A stretch of DNA of 29,663 bases from JBBQED01 sp038320345 (GTDB taxonomy: Bacteria > Bacteroidota > Bacteroidia > AKYH767-A > OLB10), in contig JBBQED010000030.1 in assembly GCA_038320345.1 (NCBI GenBank), positions 1-29,663 on the forward strand, given 5' to 3'. Each line of letters starts with the position of its first letter. Position 1 is the first letter of the stretch. Positions 8,390 to 17,154 of this stretch are shown here, piece after piece. The notes beneath the pieces were generated by a model that was not told the origin of the DNA, did not search any database, and worked only from the letters and a program-made list of their open reading frames with translations. The translations under genes were made by a program, and so were the position numbers.

Positions 8390-11317
8390 TTATTTCTTAA
8401 ATTTCAATGGAATAGTAAGCACTACTCTAGTGCCAGAGGCTCTATTTTGCACATCATATAAGTCTGAGATTACTAGTTCAATTCTAGTATTATGGGCTTG
8501 GTTATAAGCCGCAACCCGTCGAGAAGTAATCAATGAACCGTATGAAACATGCTCTTGTTCGATCATTTTATTGAGTTCAAGGGCTTTCGTCCGACCTACT
8601 CCATTATCTTCTATGGCGATGACTAATAAATATTCACTTTGATTAATTTCCAACGATAAAAGACCTTTCGTTTTAAGATGTCTTATGCCATGCTTTATTG
8701 AGTTTTCCAAAAAAGGCTGAATGATCATAGATGGAATAATAATTTGGTCGGCTTCAACTTCAGGATCCACTTTCAGTACGAAATCAAATTGTTCTTCAAA
8801 CCTTTGCTGTTCTAACTCCACATAAAGTTCATTCGCCTTAATTTCATCTAATAAAATTACTTCACCTTCCACCGAGTTATTCAAAATAGAGCGGACTAGT
8901 CGCGCAAATTTAGTTAGATAACGTTGTGCTGACTTAGCATCATTTTGAAGTATATAATCCTGAATAGAATTGATAACATTAAAAATAAAATGAGGATTCA
9001 TTTGAGCACGCAGCGCTTTCATCTCCAACTGCACAAGCTGTTTATTAAAATCAGTTTTAAGTGCTTCTTCTTTTCGGATTCTACCTATCCGTTGCTTAAT
9101 AAACAAATAAATACCACAAAGCAGTATAATTGATACAACGATTTTAAACCACCATTGCTGCCACCAAGGAACATGAATAACAAACTGCCACGATACCGGT
9201 TGTTTACTCCACAATCCTGAACTATTTTGCGCTTCAACAATGAAATTATAATTGCCAGGTTTTAGTGATAAAAATTCAACATGACGATTGGTTGTTACCG
9301 ATTGAAAAATATCCGCTTCATGAACTAATCGGTACCGATACTTTATTATACCGGCACTTTTAAATGATAAAGCTTCAAAACCGATGCTGATATTATTCGA
9401 ATTATAAGGCAACTCAACATTTTCCTCAAAAATACTATCGTGATTGTTTACAATCATATTGGTAAAATACATCACTGGAGGAACAGCATTCCGAAAGTCT
9501 GTTTGTTGACTAAAAAATGAAATTGCAGTTCTCGAGGCTACCCATACTGTATCATTAAGAACAACGAGATCATTAATTTCGTTATCCGGAATTCCTTCTA
9601 AATAACCAATATTATCTATAAAAAATTTAAACGTTTCCTGATTAGAAAAACCCACTCGGGAAAGACCATTAAACGAAGCACACCATATGTACTTCTTACT
9701 AACCGCAAGACGATGAATAATATTATTACACAAACCATCAGATTCACCAAGGGTATACATGGTTGTATCTTTCAATATTTTCAAGCCACTTCCTCTTGTG
9801 GCAAAACACAACATCCCATTAAACTCTCTAATATCATCCACTCTAACACCTGCCAATGAAGGGTGAATGAGTGTAGTAGCATTGGTAGCTTTATCCACTA
9901 TAAATGCACCATTGTTACAACCCACTAGCAAATTGTTTTTACTATCTTCAAAAATACAATTAGATCTTTTTTCAAGTGAAAAATGAATTTTTACAGAATC
10001 TCCTGAAATTATATACAAACCATTTGCAGTAACATTTAATAAGTCTCCGTTTCTTCTGCGAATATAATTCCCCTTCAGTGAACGTGTAATCGAATATCGG
10101 AAAGGAACAAATTTTTGATTTTCAAGATAACCTGGAGGATTTTTTCCTATGAATAATCTGCTCGTTAATGTATCATAAAACAAACTACTTATATAATACT
10201 TTTCATTAAACTGTTGCGTCGTTATAATGTGATCTGAGTTTAACCTAACTAAACCGCCATCCCAAAATCCAGCGTAAATAGTATGTTTATCTGCACTCAA
10301 ACAAACTGGATCAATTAGTTGCTCTCCTAAAAACAAATAGCTTTTGATTTGAAAGTTATTTAGGTAAAAAATTCCATTATTGAGTGTACTCACCCAGATC
10401 CCGCCTTCATGATCTTGAAAAGAGCCAGTAATATATTCATTCTTTAAATAATGGTGCGGATTTTTAAAGCCAACGCTATGGCTATAAAAATAGATCCCAG
10501 AAAAAGTAGAAACCCATAAGTTTTCCTGTTGATCTTCATAAATATTTGTAATAGGTGAAGCTACAGAATCAAGCAAAACTAAATTTACTTTCTCGAAATC
10601 ATAGATGTGATTAGAAATTGAAATTAGCAATTTCCCCCTAGCTAACCGACGACAAAAGAGCTGTGCATCCTGACTTTTTCCAATAAACAGAGAATCATAG
10701 GGCTGATGCTTTTCAGCATAGTACAACCATGATGGATATTCGATATTATAAATGGAATTAGAAGAAGTCACAAAATGATTGTTTTCAAATTCATCAAAAA
10801 ATATTTGATTAAAATTTCTATTTCTATAGATTTTCAATGCTGTAATTAATTTCCCTTTAGCATCTATTAAATATTCACCATTGGAGCTAACAGAAAACCA
10901 AAGATTTTCCATACTATCAAGATAAAAATTCAATGGGATATTATTCTTAACTAGACTTGCCACCAATTCATTGAATTGATAGGGCACTATACGATCATTT
11001 TTAAGATAATATAATTTACCAGACAGGGTTTGTAACCAAACTCTTTTGCGATGATCCAAAAACAACTTTAATACAGTATTGTCTTCGAGTCCATCCGCAG
11101 AAGTATATCGCTTAAATTCATACCCATTGTATCGTGCTAATCCATGATCAGTAGCAAACCATAAATAGTGGCTACTATCTTGGAGTATTTGATAAACTTG
11201 AGAACTTGGCAATCCTTCCTGTGCTGTGAAATGACGGAAAAGTGGACCACTATTCTGAGCAGATACAACACTTCCTATTAAAAGGAACACTAATAAAATG
11301 GTCTTTAACCTAATCAT
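8390..11317 (-). CDS. Sensor histidine kinase, periplasmic beta-propeller plus Y_Y_Y domain, LytS-type (His_kinase family)
   Basis: A 975-residue membrane sensor kinase. A signal peptide or anchor (residues 1-20, ending VVSAQ) precedes a long periplasmic region with two-component-propeller repeats (for example LWFATDHGLARYNG and VWLQTLSGKLYYL). A Y_Y_Y-like Ig domain follows (about 640-713), then an aromatic collar (VPWWQQWWF, 716-724), one membrane span (about 725-742) and a cytoplasmic coiled linker. The kinase core has the LytS-type H-box MNPHFIFN with H776, the N-box FLENSIKHG with N872, and the G-box EDNGVGR at about 903-909. Unlike the hybrid sensors of polysaccharide-utilisation loci it has no receiver or AraC domain; output goes through the separate LytTR regulator next door. 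The signal sensed cannot be told from sequence. Confidence 0.94.
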   Translation of the reverse strand: MIRLKTILLVFLLIGSVVSAQNSGPLFRHFTAQEGLPSSQVYQILQDSSHYLWFATDHGLARYNGYEFKRYTSADGLEDNTVLKLFLDHRKRVWLQTLSGKLYYLKNDRIVPYQFNELVASLVKNNIPLNFYLDSMENLWFSVSSNGEYLIDAKGKLITALKIYRNRNFNQIFFDEFENNHFVTSSNSIYNIEYPSWLYYAEKHQPYDSLFIGKSQDAQLFCRRLARGKLLISISNHIYDFEKVNLVLLDSVASPITNIYEDQQENLWVSTFSGIYFYSHSVGFKNPHHYLKNEYITGSFQDHEGGIWVSTLNNGIFYLNNFQIKSYLFLGEQLIDPVCLSADKHTIYAGFWDGGLVRLNSDHIITTQQFNEKYYISSLFYDTLTSRLFIGKNPPGYLENQKFVPFRYSITRSLKGNYIRRRNGDLLNVTANGLYIISGDSVKIHFSLEKRSNCIFEDSKNNLLVGCNNGAFIVDKATNATTLIHPSLAGVRVDDIREFNGMLCFATRGSGLKILKDTTMYTLGESDGLCNNIIHRLAVSKKYIWCASFNGLSRVGFSNQETFKFFIDNIGYLEGIPDNEINDLVVLNDTVWVASRTAISFFSQQTDFRNAVPPVMYFTNMIVNNHDSIFEENVELPYNSNNISIGFEALSFKSAGIIKYRYRLVHEADIFQSVTTNRHVEFLSLKPGNYNFIVEAQNSSGLWSKQPVSWQFVIHVPWWQQWWFKIVVSIILLCGIYLFIKQRIGRIRKEEALKTDFNKQLVQLEMKALRAQMNPHFIFNVINSIQDYILQNDAKSAQRYLTKFARLVRSILNNSVEGEVILLDEIKANELYVELEQQRFEEQFDFVLKVDPEVEADQIIIPSMIIQPFLENSIKHGIRHLKTKGLLSLEINQSEYLLVIAIEDNGVGRTKALELNKMIEQEHVSYGSLITSRRVAAYNQAHNTRIELVISDLYDVQNRASGTRVVLTIPLKFKK

Positions 11318-11485
11318 GCTTGATTCCGGTTCTTTTCATCATCGAAATCTAGGAATTATTATCCTGATAAAAAAACGGAACTAGTTCTCAAAAAATTCAT
11401 TAGAATCATTGATGTATTCCAACACTGCTATTTTCACCTCCTTACTCGCAATCTGATAATCTTAGGTCTACGAAAAAAATCGGAA

Positions 11486-12112
11486 TTAAAGTCCTAAGGT
11501 AAAGTATTCGGGGTTTTCGGTTTGATGAACACGAACCACTCCAACGCTAACCAGATTAACGAGAATCTTCATAGCCCTCCATCTCGAGATATTCATCATT
11601 TTACTATATTCCTTCAAGGTAATTTTAGGATGTAACTGTAAATAATCCAGTAATGCTTTTTCTTTGGTACCATATTTAATCAAGGTTTGTTGTGAAGAAT
11701 GGCTTCGTTTTAGAACTTCAACAACAACTTTACTCGCTAATAAACTTTGATCCTTCTGACGAACATAAGCCCAACGCTTCCCCTCTTCATCGATAGCATA
11801 GTACGGCTTATCCAGACCTTCAGGAATAATAGCTTCCAGAATAATTTTTCCGTTGCAATTCCACTCATGTATCGAAAGTTCCAATGGAGGGTAACAGTAA
11901 AAACCAGCAGCTTGTTCGAGCATAAATTTTTCTTCCAGCGGATGAACTCCAGCAATACTACCATCGTCACGTACACCGATAAGCAGCGTTCCACCATGAT
12001 GATTTGCAAATGAAACAATAGTTTTCGCAATCCGGTGCACACTTGAAATTTCTTTTTTGAAATCAAGCATTGCCCCCTCCCCTCTTTCAATTAACTGATA
12101 GATTCTTCTCAC
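11486..12112 (-). CDS. AlbA_2 (Schlafen-type) domain protein with C-terminal winged helix
   Basis: A 208-residue protein starting with GTG at 12112. No in-frame ATG lies just upstream, and the internal ATG (12070) would cut into the conserved E-x-x-x-LDFK motif (residues 12-19). Residues 10-125 match the AlbA_2 domain: LDFKKEI, then SFANHHGGTLLIGVRDDG (34-51), typical of its nucleotide-binding face. Residues 140-205 look like a winged-helix DNA-binding domain (LKEYSKMMNISRWRAMKIL). Such proteins are usually treated as putative transcriptional regulators; their biochemical activity is poorly defined. The gene starts 36 bp after the DUF4249 gene on the same strand, so it is probably the last gene of the TonB receptor operon and may regulate it. 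Confidence 0.85.
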   Translation of the reverse strand: MRRIYQLIERGEGAMLDFKKEISSVHRIAKTIVSFANHHGGTLLIGVRDDGSIAGVHPLEEKFMLEQAAGFYCYPPLELSIHEWNCNGKIILEAIIPEGLDKPYYAIDEEGKRWAYVRQKDQSLLASKVVVEVLKRSHSSQQTLIKYGTKEKALLDYLQLHPKITLKEYSKMMNISRWRAMKILVNLVSVGVVRVHQTENPEYFTLGL

Positions 12113-12148
12113 AGCATTGCAAAATAAAAGAAAAACGTTTACATCAAC

Positions 12149-13030
12149 TTACAAGGGAGCATAAACTGTGTCATAAGTGGCAGTGTAAGAAGCGAACAGT
12201 CCTAAACCACCTTTGATATTTGACTTGATATTAGAGGGCACTGCAAACGGACTCCCATTATTCCCTATCTGATTTTCAGCATCTCTCCAAAACTCGAACG
12301 TAGACCTATCCACAGAACAAAATTTTACTACAATGGTATCTCCCTTTTTAAAGAATCCCGCTTCATCATTATTATCGTCTTCAGCATCTGAATTGGCAAT
12401 CATTCCACGGTTATATGCAAAATCAAACTTTTTACCATTAATAAATTTATCTTCAAACGTAGACCCGAATGGTGCGATAAAAAAATCATCCTTACCAATT
12501 CTCTTTGCAAACCATCGATAACAATTATTCAAGCTATCCGGATCATCAAGATTCGCCCAAACAAATCCTAAGCTATCCTTTCCATCCTGAATTTTAAACC
12601 AAGTACTATCCAACGAAACTGGCAAATCTAATTTAGTGGAGGAGGAAAGTTTCTCTCCTTTTAGCGTGGTGATATCGATGGTATAGGTTCGTCCTGGTGT
12701 TCCGATCATACCAAGGGCGGTATAAATTCCTTTCACCACATTTCCATCAATCACAGTATCGATTTCTGTCATTGTTTCAGTAGTGATGCCATCGGAAATA
12801 ATAATCACGGCACCTGTTTCGGAATTATTATTGAGTGCGGCGGTATCAATGGGATCAAAATAACCTGCATTCCTACTAAGCAGAATATATGGAGGCAAAC
12901 CAGCTTCAACGTATCCATCTACAACAACTTTACTTTCTGGTCGAGGTAAATCAACACTAATATCTTTTTCGCAGGAACTTATCATCCATAGAAAGGCAAT
13001 TGGGAATATATAAAGGAGTAATTTTTTCAT
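12149..13030 (-). CDS. DUF4249 outer-membrane-associated lipoprotein
   Basis: A 293-residue lipoprotein. The N-terminus has a lipoprotein signal ending ISSC (C20), followed by the typical DUF4249 start (LPRPESKVVVDGYVEAG). It ends with the family's G-G-L-G-L-F-A-S-Y region just before the C-terminus. DUF4249 proteins are encoded beside TonB-dependent receptors in Bacteroidota and are thought to act as receptor partners at the outer membrane, comparable in position to SusD. The start codon lies 5 bp after the receptor stop, so the two are co-transcribed. The substrate is not indicated by the sequence. Confidence 0.9.
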   Translation of the reverse strand: MKKLLLYIFPIAFLWMISSCEKDISVDLPRPESKVVVDGYVEAGLPPYILLSRNAGYFDPIDTAALNNNSETGAVIIISDGITTETMTEIDTVIDGNVVKGIYTALGMIGTPGRTYTIDITTLKGEKLSSSTKLDLPVSLDSTWFKIQDGKDSLGFVWANLDDPDSLNNCYRWFAKRIGKDDFFIAPFGSTFEDKFINGKKFDFAYNRGMIANSDAEDDNNDEAGFFKKGDTIVVKFCSVDRSTFEFWRDAENQIGNNGSPFAVPSNIKSNIKGGLGLFASYTATYDTVYAPL

Positions 13031-13035
13031 CGGAA

Positions 13036-15471
13036 TTAAAATTTAAAATTATAAGTGACTGCAGGGATAAAACCAAAGAGCGAAACCTGCTTCGCTTGTA
13101 TACCAAAATTACCATCTACAGAATTACCAGACACATTGAAATAGATAAAATAAGGATTCATTCGCCCATACAAATTATAAATGGAAAACACCCATTCGCT
13201 CTTGAACTTTTTTTGTTTTTGTACATGCAATGTAGCGGAGATATCGAATCGATGATAAGGAGTTTGTCTGAAATCATTGCGTTTACCATAGCCACTCAAA
13301 ATGCTGAAGTAATTGGTGAAATTTAATCCACCCGAACTCGTTACTTCAACAGGAGGACCATTTGACTGAAAATATCTTTCTTGAGGCAAGGTGAGCGCAT
13401 CGCCTGTGGCGTACACCCAGGTTGCACCAAATGTCCACTTCTTATTCAGCTCATAAATTCCGACAACAGAAACATCATGACGACGATCGTATTTAGCAGG
13501 AAACTCAGCTCCATTATTCAAGTCATCAAATTGACGGTTGGTAAAAGCAAGGGTATATCCCACCCATCCTGAAAATCTACCTTTCGTTTTCTTAACAAAA
13601 AATTCGGCTCCATAACTATAACCCTTACCGAAAACAAAATTATTATCAGGATTATTTTTAATGTCTTGATCAGGACTTGCGCCTTCCCTATACTCAATCA
13701 AATTCTGCATATCCTTATAATAAACTTCTACAGAAGTTTCATATTCATTTTCTTTGAAATTGCGGAAGTAACCTAAAGCATATTGGGTACCGAATTGTGG
13801 TTTGACTTTATCTGTACTTGGCACCCAAACATCGGTAGGCAAACTAACCGATCCGAATGAAGTCAGATGGATATATTGATAATTCTGTGTAAAGGAGGCC
13901 TTCAACGAGGAAGTTCTTGTAAGTTCATAACGCATGCTTAGTCGAGGTTCAATATGTGCATAGGATTTCACTACTTCTCCCTGATCATACACTACAGAAT
14001 CTATAATTTTTCCTTCAAAAGAGGGATCTTCAATATATCGTGTGAAGGCACCTACTTGTGTAAACATAGTTCCTCTTAATCCTGCATTTACTCTCCATTT
14101 TTCCGTGATATCCCATTCATCATTTACATAAACTGCAGCATCATGCGCATATAATCTTTTAATATCTCCAAGGTCAAAAACAACATCTCCAGATTTAGCA
14201 TAAGCATTCGTTGGAGTGAATCGGTGATAAATATAATTCATTCCAAATTTCACGTTATGCAGAATATTGGGAAAGTAATTAAAATCAACTTTTGCAGAAT
14301 AATCCCGAATACCAGAAAAAATTCTGAAATCGAATTCTTGTTGTTGTGCTCCGAATTCAAATTTATAATCAGTGAAAATAAGTGAGGAATTCATGAACAG
14401 CTTATCCGAAAACAAGTGATTCCATCGTAGTGATGTTGTTGCATTTCCCCAGGGGATTTTTACTTTAAAACCAGTATCAGCACTCTTAAAATTAAACACG
14501 TCCCTGCCAAAATAACCACTGATAAAAAGCCTGTCCTTTTGTGAAAGCGTATAATTTACTTTTGCATTTAGGTCATAAAAAAAATAACTATTTCCATCCA
14601 ATGCAGATCCTTTTTTAACAAACGGTTCTCTTAAAAAGAGATCAATAAATGTTCTGCGTGCTGAGATAATAAAAGAAGATTTATTCTTTTGAATGGGACC
14701 TTCTAAAGTAAAGCGAGATGAAATATATCCCAGGCCTCCTTCTCCATGTAGCTTTTGGTTATTCCCTTCCTTCATTGAAATGTCCAGTACAGATGCCAAT
14801 CTCCCACCATACTGTGCTGGCATACCACCTTTGGTGAGCGTTACATTTTTAACAGCATCAGAATTAAATACCGAGAAAAAACCAAATAAATGAGACGCAT
14901 TATAAACCACTGCTTCATCTAATAAAATAAGATTCTGATCTGGTCCTCCACCGCGCACATAAAACCCTGAATTACCCTCTCCCGCCGATTGAACTCCCGG
15001 CAGCAATTGGATTGATTTTAAAATATCAACTTCTCCAAAAAGGGCGGGCAAAGCTTTAATCATATCTACATCTAATTGCACGCGACCCATTTCAGTACTT
15101 TCCACATTCCGATCCTTGCGTTCTGCCCTAATTTCTACTTCTTTAGTTTCAATCACATTCGGTTTCATCTGAAACTTCATGCTTATATCTTTATCGAGTT
15201 TTATTGAAATCACTTGCTCTTTAAAGCCGATATAGGCAAGGATAAGATTGTAATCTCCTGCTGGTAATGTCAATGAAAAAAAACCATAGGCATTGGTGTT
15301 GGTTCCTTTCTGGATTTCTTTAATGTATACAGTTGATCCGATCAGATATTCCCCTGAAGTACTATCTTGAACAAACCCGCTTAAAGTAAATTTTTCTTCT
15401 TTGGAATTCTGGGCCTCTACAAAAGAAGAGGCAGAAAATAAGATGCAGAGAAATAGTATAAAGTGTTTCAT
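13036..15471 (-). CDS. TonB-dependent outer-membrane receptor with carboxypeptidase-like N-terminal domain
   Basis: From ATG at 15471 the protein has 811 residues: a signal peptide (MKHFILFLCILFSASSFVEAQ), a carboxypeptidase-regulatory-like domain (about 28-108, FSLTLPAGDYNLILAYIGF), a plug (about 118-235, with LPGVQSAGEGNSGFYVRGGG and YGGRLASVLD) and a long beta-barrel ending in a C-terminal Phe (YNFKF). It belongs to the receptor class that pairs with DUF4249 rather than the SusC class that pairs with SusD. The frame is open up to a TTG at 15516, but a promoter match at 15481-15488 lies downstream of that codon and the signal peptide begins at 15471. Imported substrate unknown; no metal- or sugar-specific neighbour is present. 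Confidence 0.95.
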   Translation of the reverse strand: MKHFILFLCILFSASSFVEAQNSKEEKFTLSGFVQDSTSGEYLIGSTVYIKEIQKGTNTNAYGFFSLTLPAGDYNLILAYIGFKEQVISIKLDKDISMKFQMKPNVIETKEVEIRAERKDRNVESTEMGRVQLDVDMIKALPALFGEVDILKSIQLLPGVQSAGEGNSGFYVRGGGPDQNLILLDEAVVYNASHLFGFFSVFNSDAVKNVTLTKGGMPAQYGGRLASVLDISMKEGNNQKLHGEGGLGYISSRFTLEGPIQKNKSSFIISARRTFIDLFLREPFVKKGSALDGNSYFFYDLNAKVNYTLSQKDRLFISGYFGRDVFNFKSADTGFKVKIPWGNATTSLRWNHLFSDKLFMNSSLIFTDYKFEFGAQQQEFDFRIFSGIRDYSAKVDFNYFPNILHNVKFGMNYIYHRFTPTNAYAKSGDVVFDLGDIKRLYAHDAAVYVNDEWDITEKWRVNAGLRGTMFTQVGAFTRYIEDPSFEGKIIDSVVYDQGEVVKSYAHIEPRLSMRYELTRTSSLKASFTQNYQYIHLTSFGSVSLPTDVWVPSTDKVKPQFGTQYALGYFRNFKENEYETSVEVYYKDMQNLIEYREGASPDQDIKNNPDNNFVFGKGYSYGAEFFVKKTKGRFSGWVGYTLAFTNRQFDDLNNGAEFPAKYDRRHDVSVVGIYELNKKWTFGATWVYATGDALTLPQERYFQSNGPPVEVTSSGGLNFTNYFSILSGYGKRNDFRQTPYHRFDISATLHVQKQKKFKSEWVFSIYNLYGRMNPYFIYFNVSGNSVDGNFGIQAKQVSLFGFIPAVTYNFKF

Positions 15472-15480
15472 AATTGAGTG

Positions 15481-15513
15481 CAAAACTAATAAATGCCTGA
15501 TCGTGAAGGCCAA
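15481..15513 (-). promoter_or_regulatory. Promoter of the TonB receptor operon
   Basis: On the minus strand TTG (15513-15511), a 22-nt spacer, then TAGTTTTG (15488-15481) fit the Bacteroidota consensus. Only 9 nt separate the element from the ATG at 15471, implying a leader of a few nucleotides. Confidence 0.6.
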
Positions 15514-15695
15514 CAAGCCTCCAGATTGAAGAAAATCTTAACGGAAGCGTAATAACGGGCTACCGAAAGGTTTCCTAAATCAAAACCCTGATTCTTCAGA
15601 AAAGTTTAAGGGCATATTCTTTTTACACGTAAATATAGCTGAGGAAGCTAAGAATTTGGGTATCTCATAAGATTAGTTTGCCGGGCTTACTCTAC

Positions 15696-15724
15696 TTTGT
15701 GAACTGATTGATTTGGTATCTTTG
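15696..15724 (+). promoter_or_regulatory. Promoter of the TerC-family gene
   Basis: TTTG (15696-15699), 17-nt spacer, TATCTTTG (15717-15724), an exact -7 match. It lies between the upstream TTG codon at 15708 and the ATG at 15744, which favours the ATG as the start and gives a leader of about 15 nt. Confidence 0.65.
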
Positions 15725-15743
15725 TCGACTTTATCTTAAAACA

Positions 15744-16493
15744 ATGCAAGAAGAAATAGGTTTCATGTTTACAGTTTCTGGTTTGATCAGTTTATTTACC
15801 TTGATCGTAATGGAAATTGTTCTGGGAATTGACAATATTATTTTTATTTCCATTCTAGCTGATAAACTTCCTAAGAATCAACAAAAAAAAGCCCGACAGA
15901 TTGGACTTTCTATGGCCCTGCTTATTCGAATTGGGTTGTTATTTAGTATTAGTTGGATCGTTAGTTTAAAGGAACCTTTTTTTACGGTGATGGAGCATGG
16001 ATTTTCAGGTCGAGATATTGTACTTCTTTTCGGTGGATTATTTCTGATGGCAAAAAGTACTTCTGAGATCCACAGTAAAATTTCGGGGGAGGAAGGAGTG
16101 CTAGAAACTTCCGCAAAAAAGCTAAGTCTAAATGCTGCCATTTTGCAAATCATCGGTTTAGACATTGTATTCTCTTTTGATTCGATTCTTACTGCAGTAG
16201 GCTTGGTAGACCATGTGTCGATCATGATAGGTGCGGTTATCATTTCAATGCTCATCATGCTTGCTGCAGCTGGTGCGGTTTCCGACTTCGTCAACCGTAA
16301 TCCTACCATTAAAATGTTAGCCCTTGCGTTTTTACTCATGATTGGTTTTATGCTTACGGTGGAAGCATTCCATTATGAAGTACCTAAAGGATATATTTAT
16401 TTCGCAATGGCATTTTCACTTGCTGTTGAATTACTCAATATGCGAGGAAAGAAAAAGAAAGAAAAACGCCTGCACTCGAAAAATAAAATATGA
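15744..16493 (+). CDS. TerC-family integral membrane protein
   Basis: A 249-residue polytopic membrane protein, with about seven hydrophobic spans and a highly basic C-terminal tail. Family signatures are clear: EIVLGIDNIIFISIL with D30-N31 in the first span, and GLDIVFSFDSILTAVG with D140 and D146 in a later span; these acidic residues are conserved in TerC proteins. Members have been linked to metal (notably manganese) export and to supplying metal to exported enzymes, besides the historical tellurite association; which applies here cannot be decided. It is a single-gene unit with its own promoter and converges on the argS operon, its stop lying 1 bp from the end of the small membrane gene on the other strand. 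Confidence 0.93.
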   Translation: MQEEIGFMFTVSGLISLFTLIVMEIVLGIDNIIFISILADKLPKNQQKKARQIGLSMALLIRIGLLFSISWIVSLKEPFFTVMEHGFSGRDIVLLFGGLFLMAKSTSEIHSKISGEEGVLETSAKKLSLNAAILQIIGLDIVFSFDSILTAVGLVDHVSIMIGAVIISMLIMLAAAGAVSDFVNRNPTIKMLALAFLLMIGFMLTVEAFHYEVPKGYIYFAMAFSLAVELLNMRGKKKKEKRLHSKNKI

Positions 16494-16494
16494 A

Positions 16495-16638
16495 TTAAGG
16501 TTCAATCGGATGCTCAAAGTGAACTTTCAGATAATATTCAGCAATTAATAAAACCAGATAGATAAAGAAAGCAACGATGATAATCCCAGCGGTTTTATAC
16601 CACCATCGTTTGCGGATAGCATCTGGAATCCCTTTCAT
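16495..16638 (-). CDS. Small single-span membrane protein (47 residues)
   Basis: ATG at 16638 opens a 47-codon frame ending in TAA at 16497-16495. The product begins MKGIPDAIRKRWWYKTAG, has one hydrophobic span (about residues 18-33, IIIVAFFIYLVLLIA) and a short tail ending PIEP. The positive-inside rule puts the Arg/Lys/Trp-rich N-terminus in the cytoplasm. It starts 12 bp after the stop of the preceding minus-strand gene and fits as the last gene of the argS operon; it also fills the space up to the convergent TerC gene almost exactly. I do not recognise the family. Gene status rests on composition, spacing and membrane topology. Confidence 0.68.
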   Translation of the reverse strand: MKGIPDAIRKRWWYKTAGIIIVAFFIYLVLLIAEYYLKVHFEHPIEP

Positions 16639-16650
16639 TGTCTCTGAACT

Positions 16651-17133
16651 TTAAAAATAGCGATTTAACCAAGTTTCAAAAACAGGAACTTCAAAATTCT
16701 CCTTTAGCTCTTCTACTTTTTCAATCATTGGATTAAAAACTTTTTGAGTTGGCTGAAATTTTCCGGATTTAACTTCTTCTTCAAATTCTTTTACGGATAA
16801 ATTTTTAACAGCATCACCCTCCCGATAAATCACTCGAAATCGATCAAAGAATTTGACTTGTATCATTTTCTCTAATCCGATAATAAAATGATGCAACTTA
16901 TCTATTGAACAGCCGCTTGCACCCGATATTGTTTCATCTACCCCGATCACCAAAAAAGAATCATGCAACATTTCCACCCCAGCTTTCAATGTGGCTTTAT
17001 GTGCAGTCCAGGTTTCTAGAAAATTTTCTACTAATGGGATGATTAGTTCTTGCTCATCATTACGTAAACTTCTTGAAGTTTGAAAAATCCAGATTCTGGA
17101 TGATGGAGATAAATCACTAAATGTTGCATTCAT
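16651..17133 (-). CDS. Conserved Bacteroidota protein often labelled 'ABC transporter ATPase'
   Basis: A 160-residue soluble protein with no signal peptide or membrane span. It matches a family I know from many Bacteroidota genomes, recognisable by SSRIWIFQTSR near the start, WTAHK (42-46), SGASGCSID (70-78) and a terminal WLNRYF. Databases often call it an ABC transporter ATPase, but there is no Walker A P-loop, no LSGGQ signature and no Walker B, so that name is not supported. Its function is unknown. It lies 21 bp after the DUF4878-like gene and 12 bp before the small membrane gene, inside the argS operon. Confidence 0.82.
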   Translation of the reverse strand: MNATFSDLSPSSRIWIFQTSRSLRNDEQELIIPLVENFLETWTAHKATLKAGVEMLHDSFLVIGVDETISGASGCSIDKLHHFIIGLEKMIQVKFFDRFRVIYREGDAVKNLSVKEFEEEVKSGKFQPTQKVFNPMIEKVEELKENFEVPVFETWLNRYF

Positions 17134-17154
17134 TATATAAACTATTTTAAAAAA

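Noticed and set aside
11378..11387. Perfect palindrome GAACTAGTTC upstream of the kinase gene
   Set aside because: A single 10-bp palindrome without a second copy or promoter context is expected by chance at this scale.
15472..15516. Longer TonB receptor start (TTG at 15516)
   Set aside because: The extension precedes a normal signal peptide, and the -7 element at 15481-15488 lies within it.
15708..15743. Longer TerC start (TTG at 15708)
   Set aside because: It lies upstream of the -7 element at 15717-15724, and the ATG at 15744 gives normal family length.
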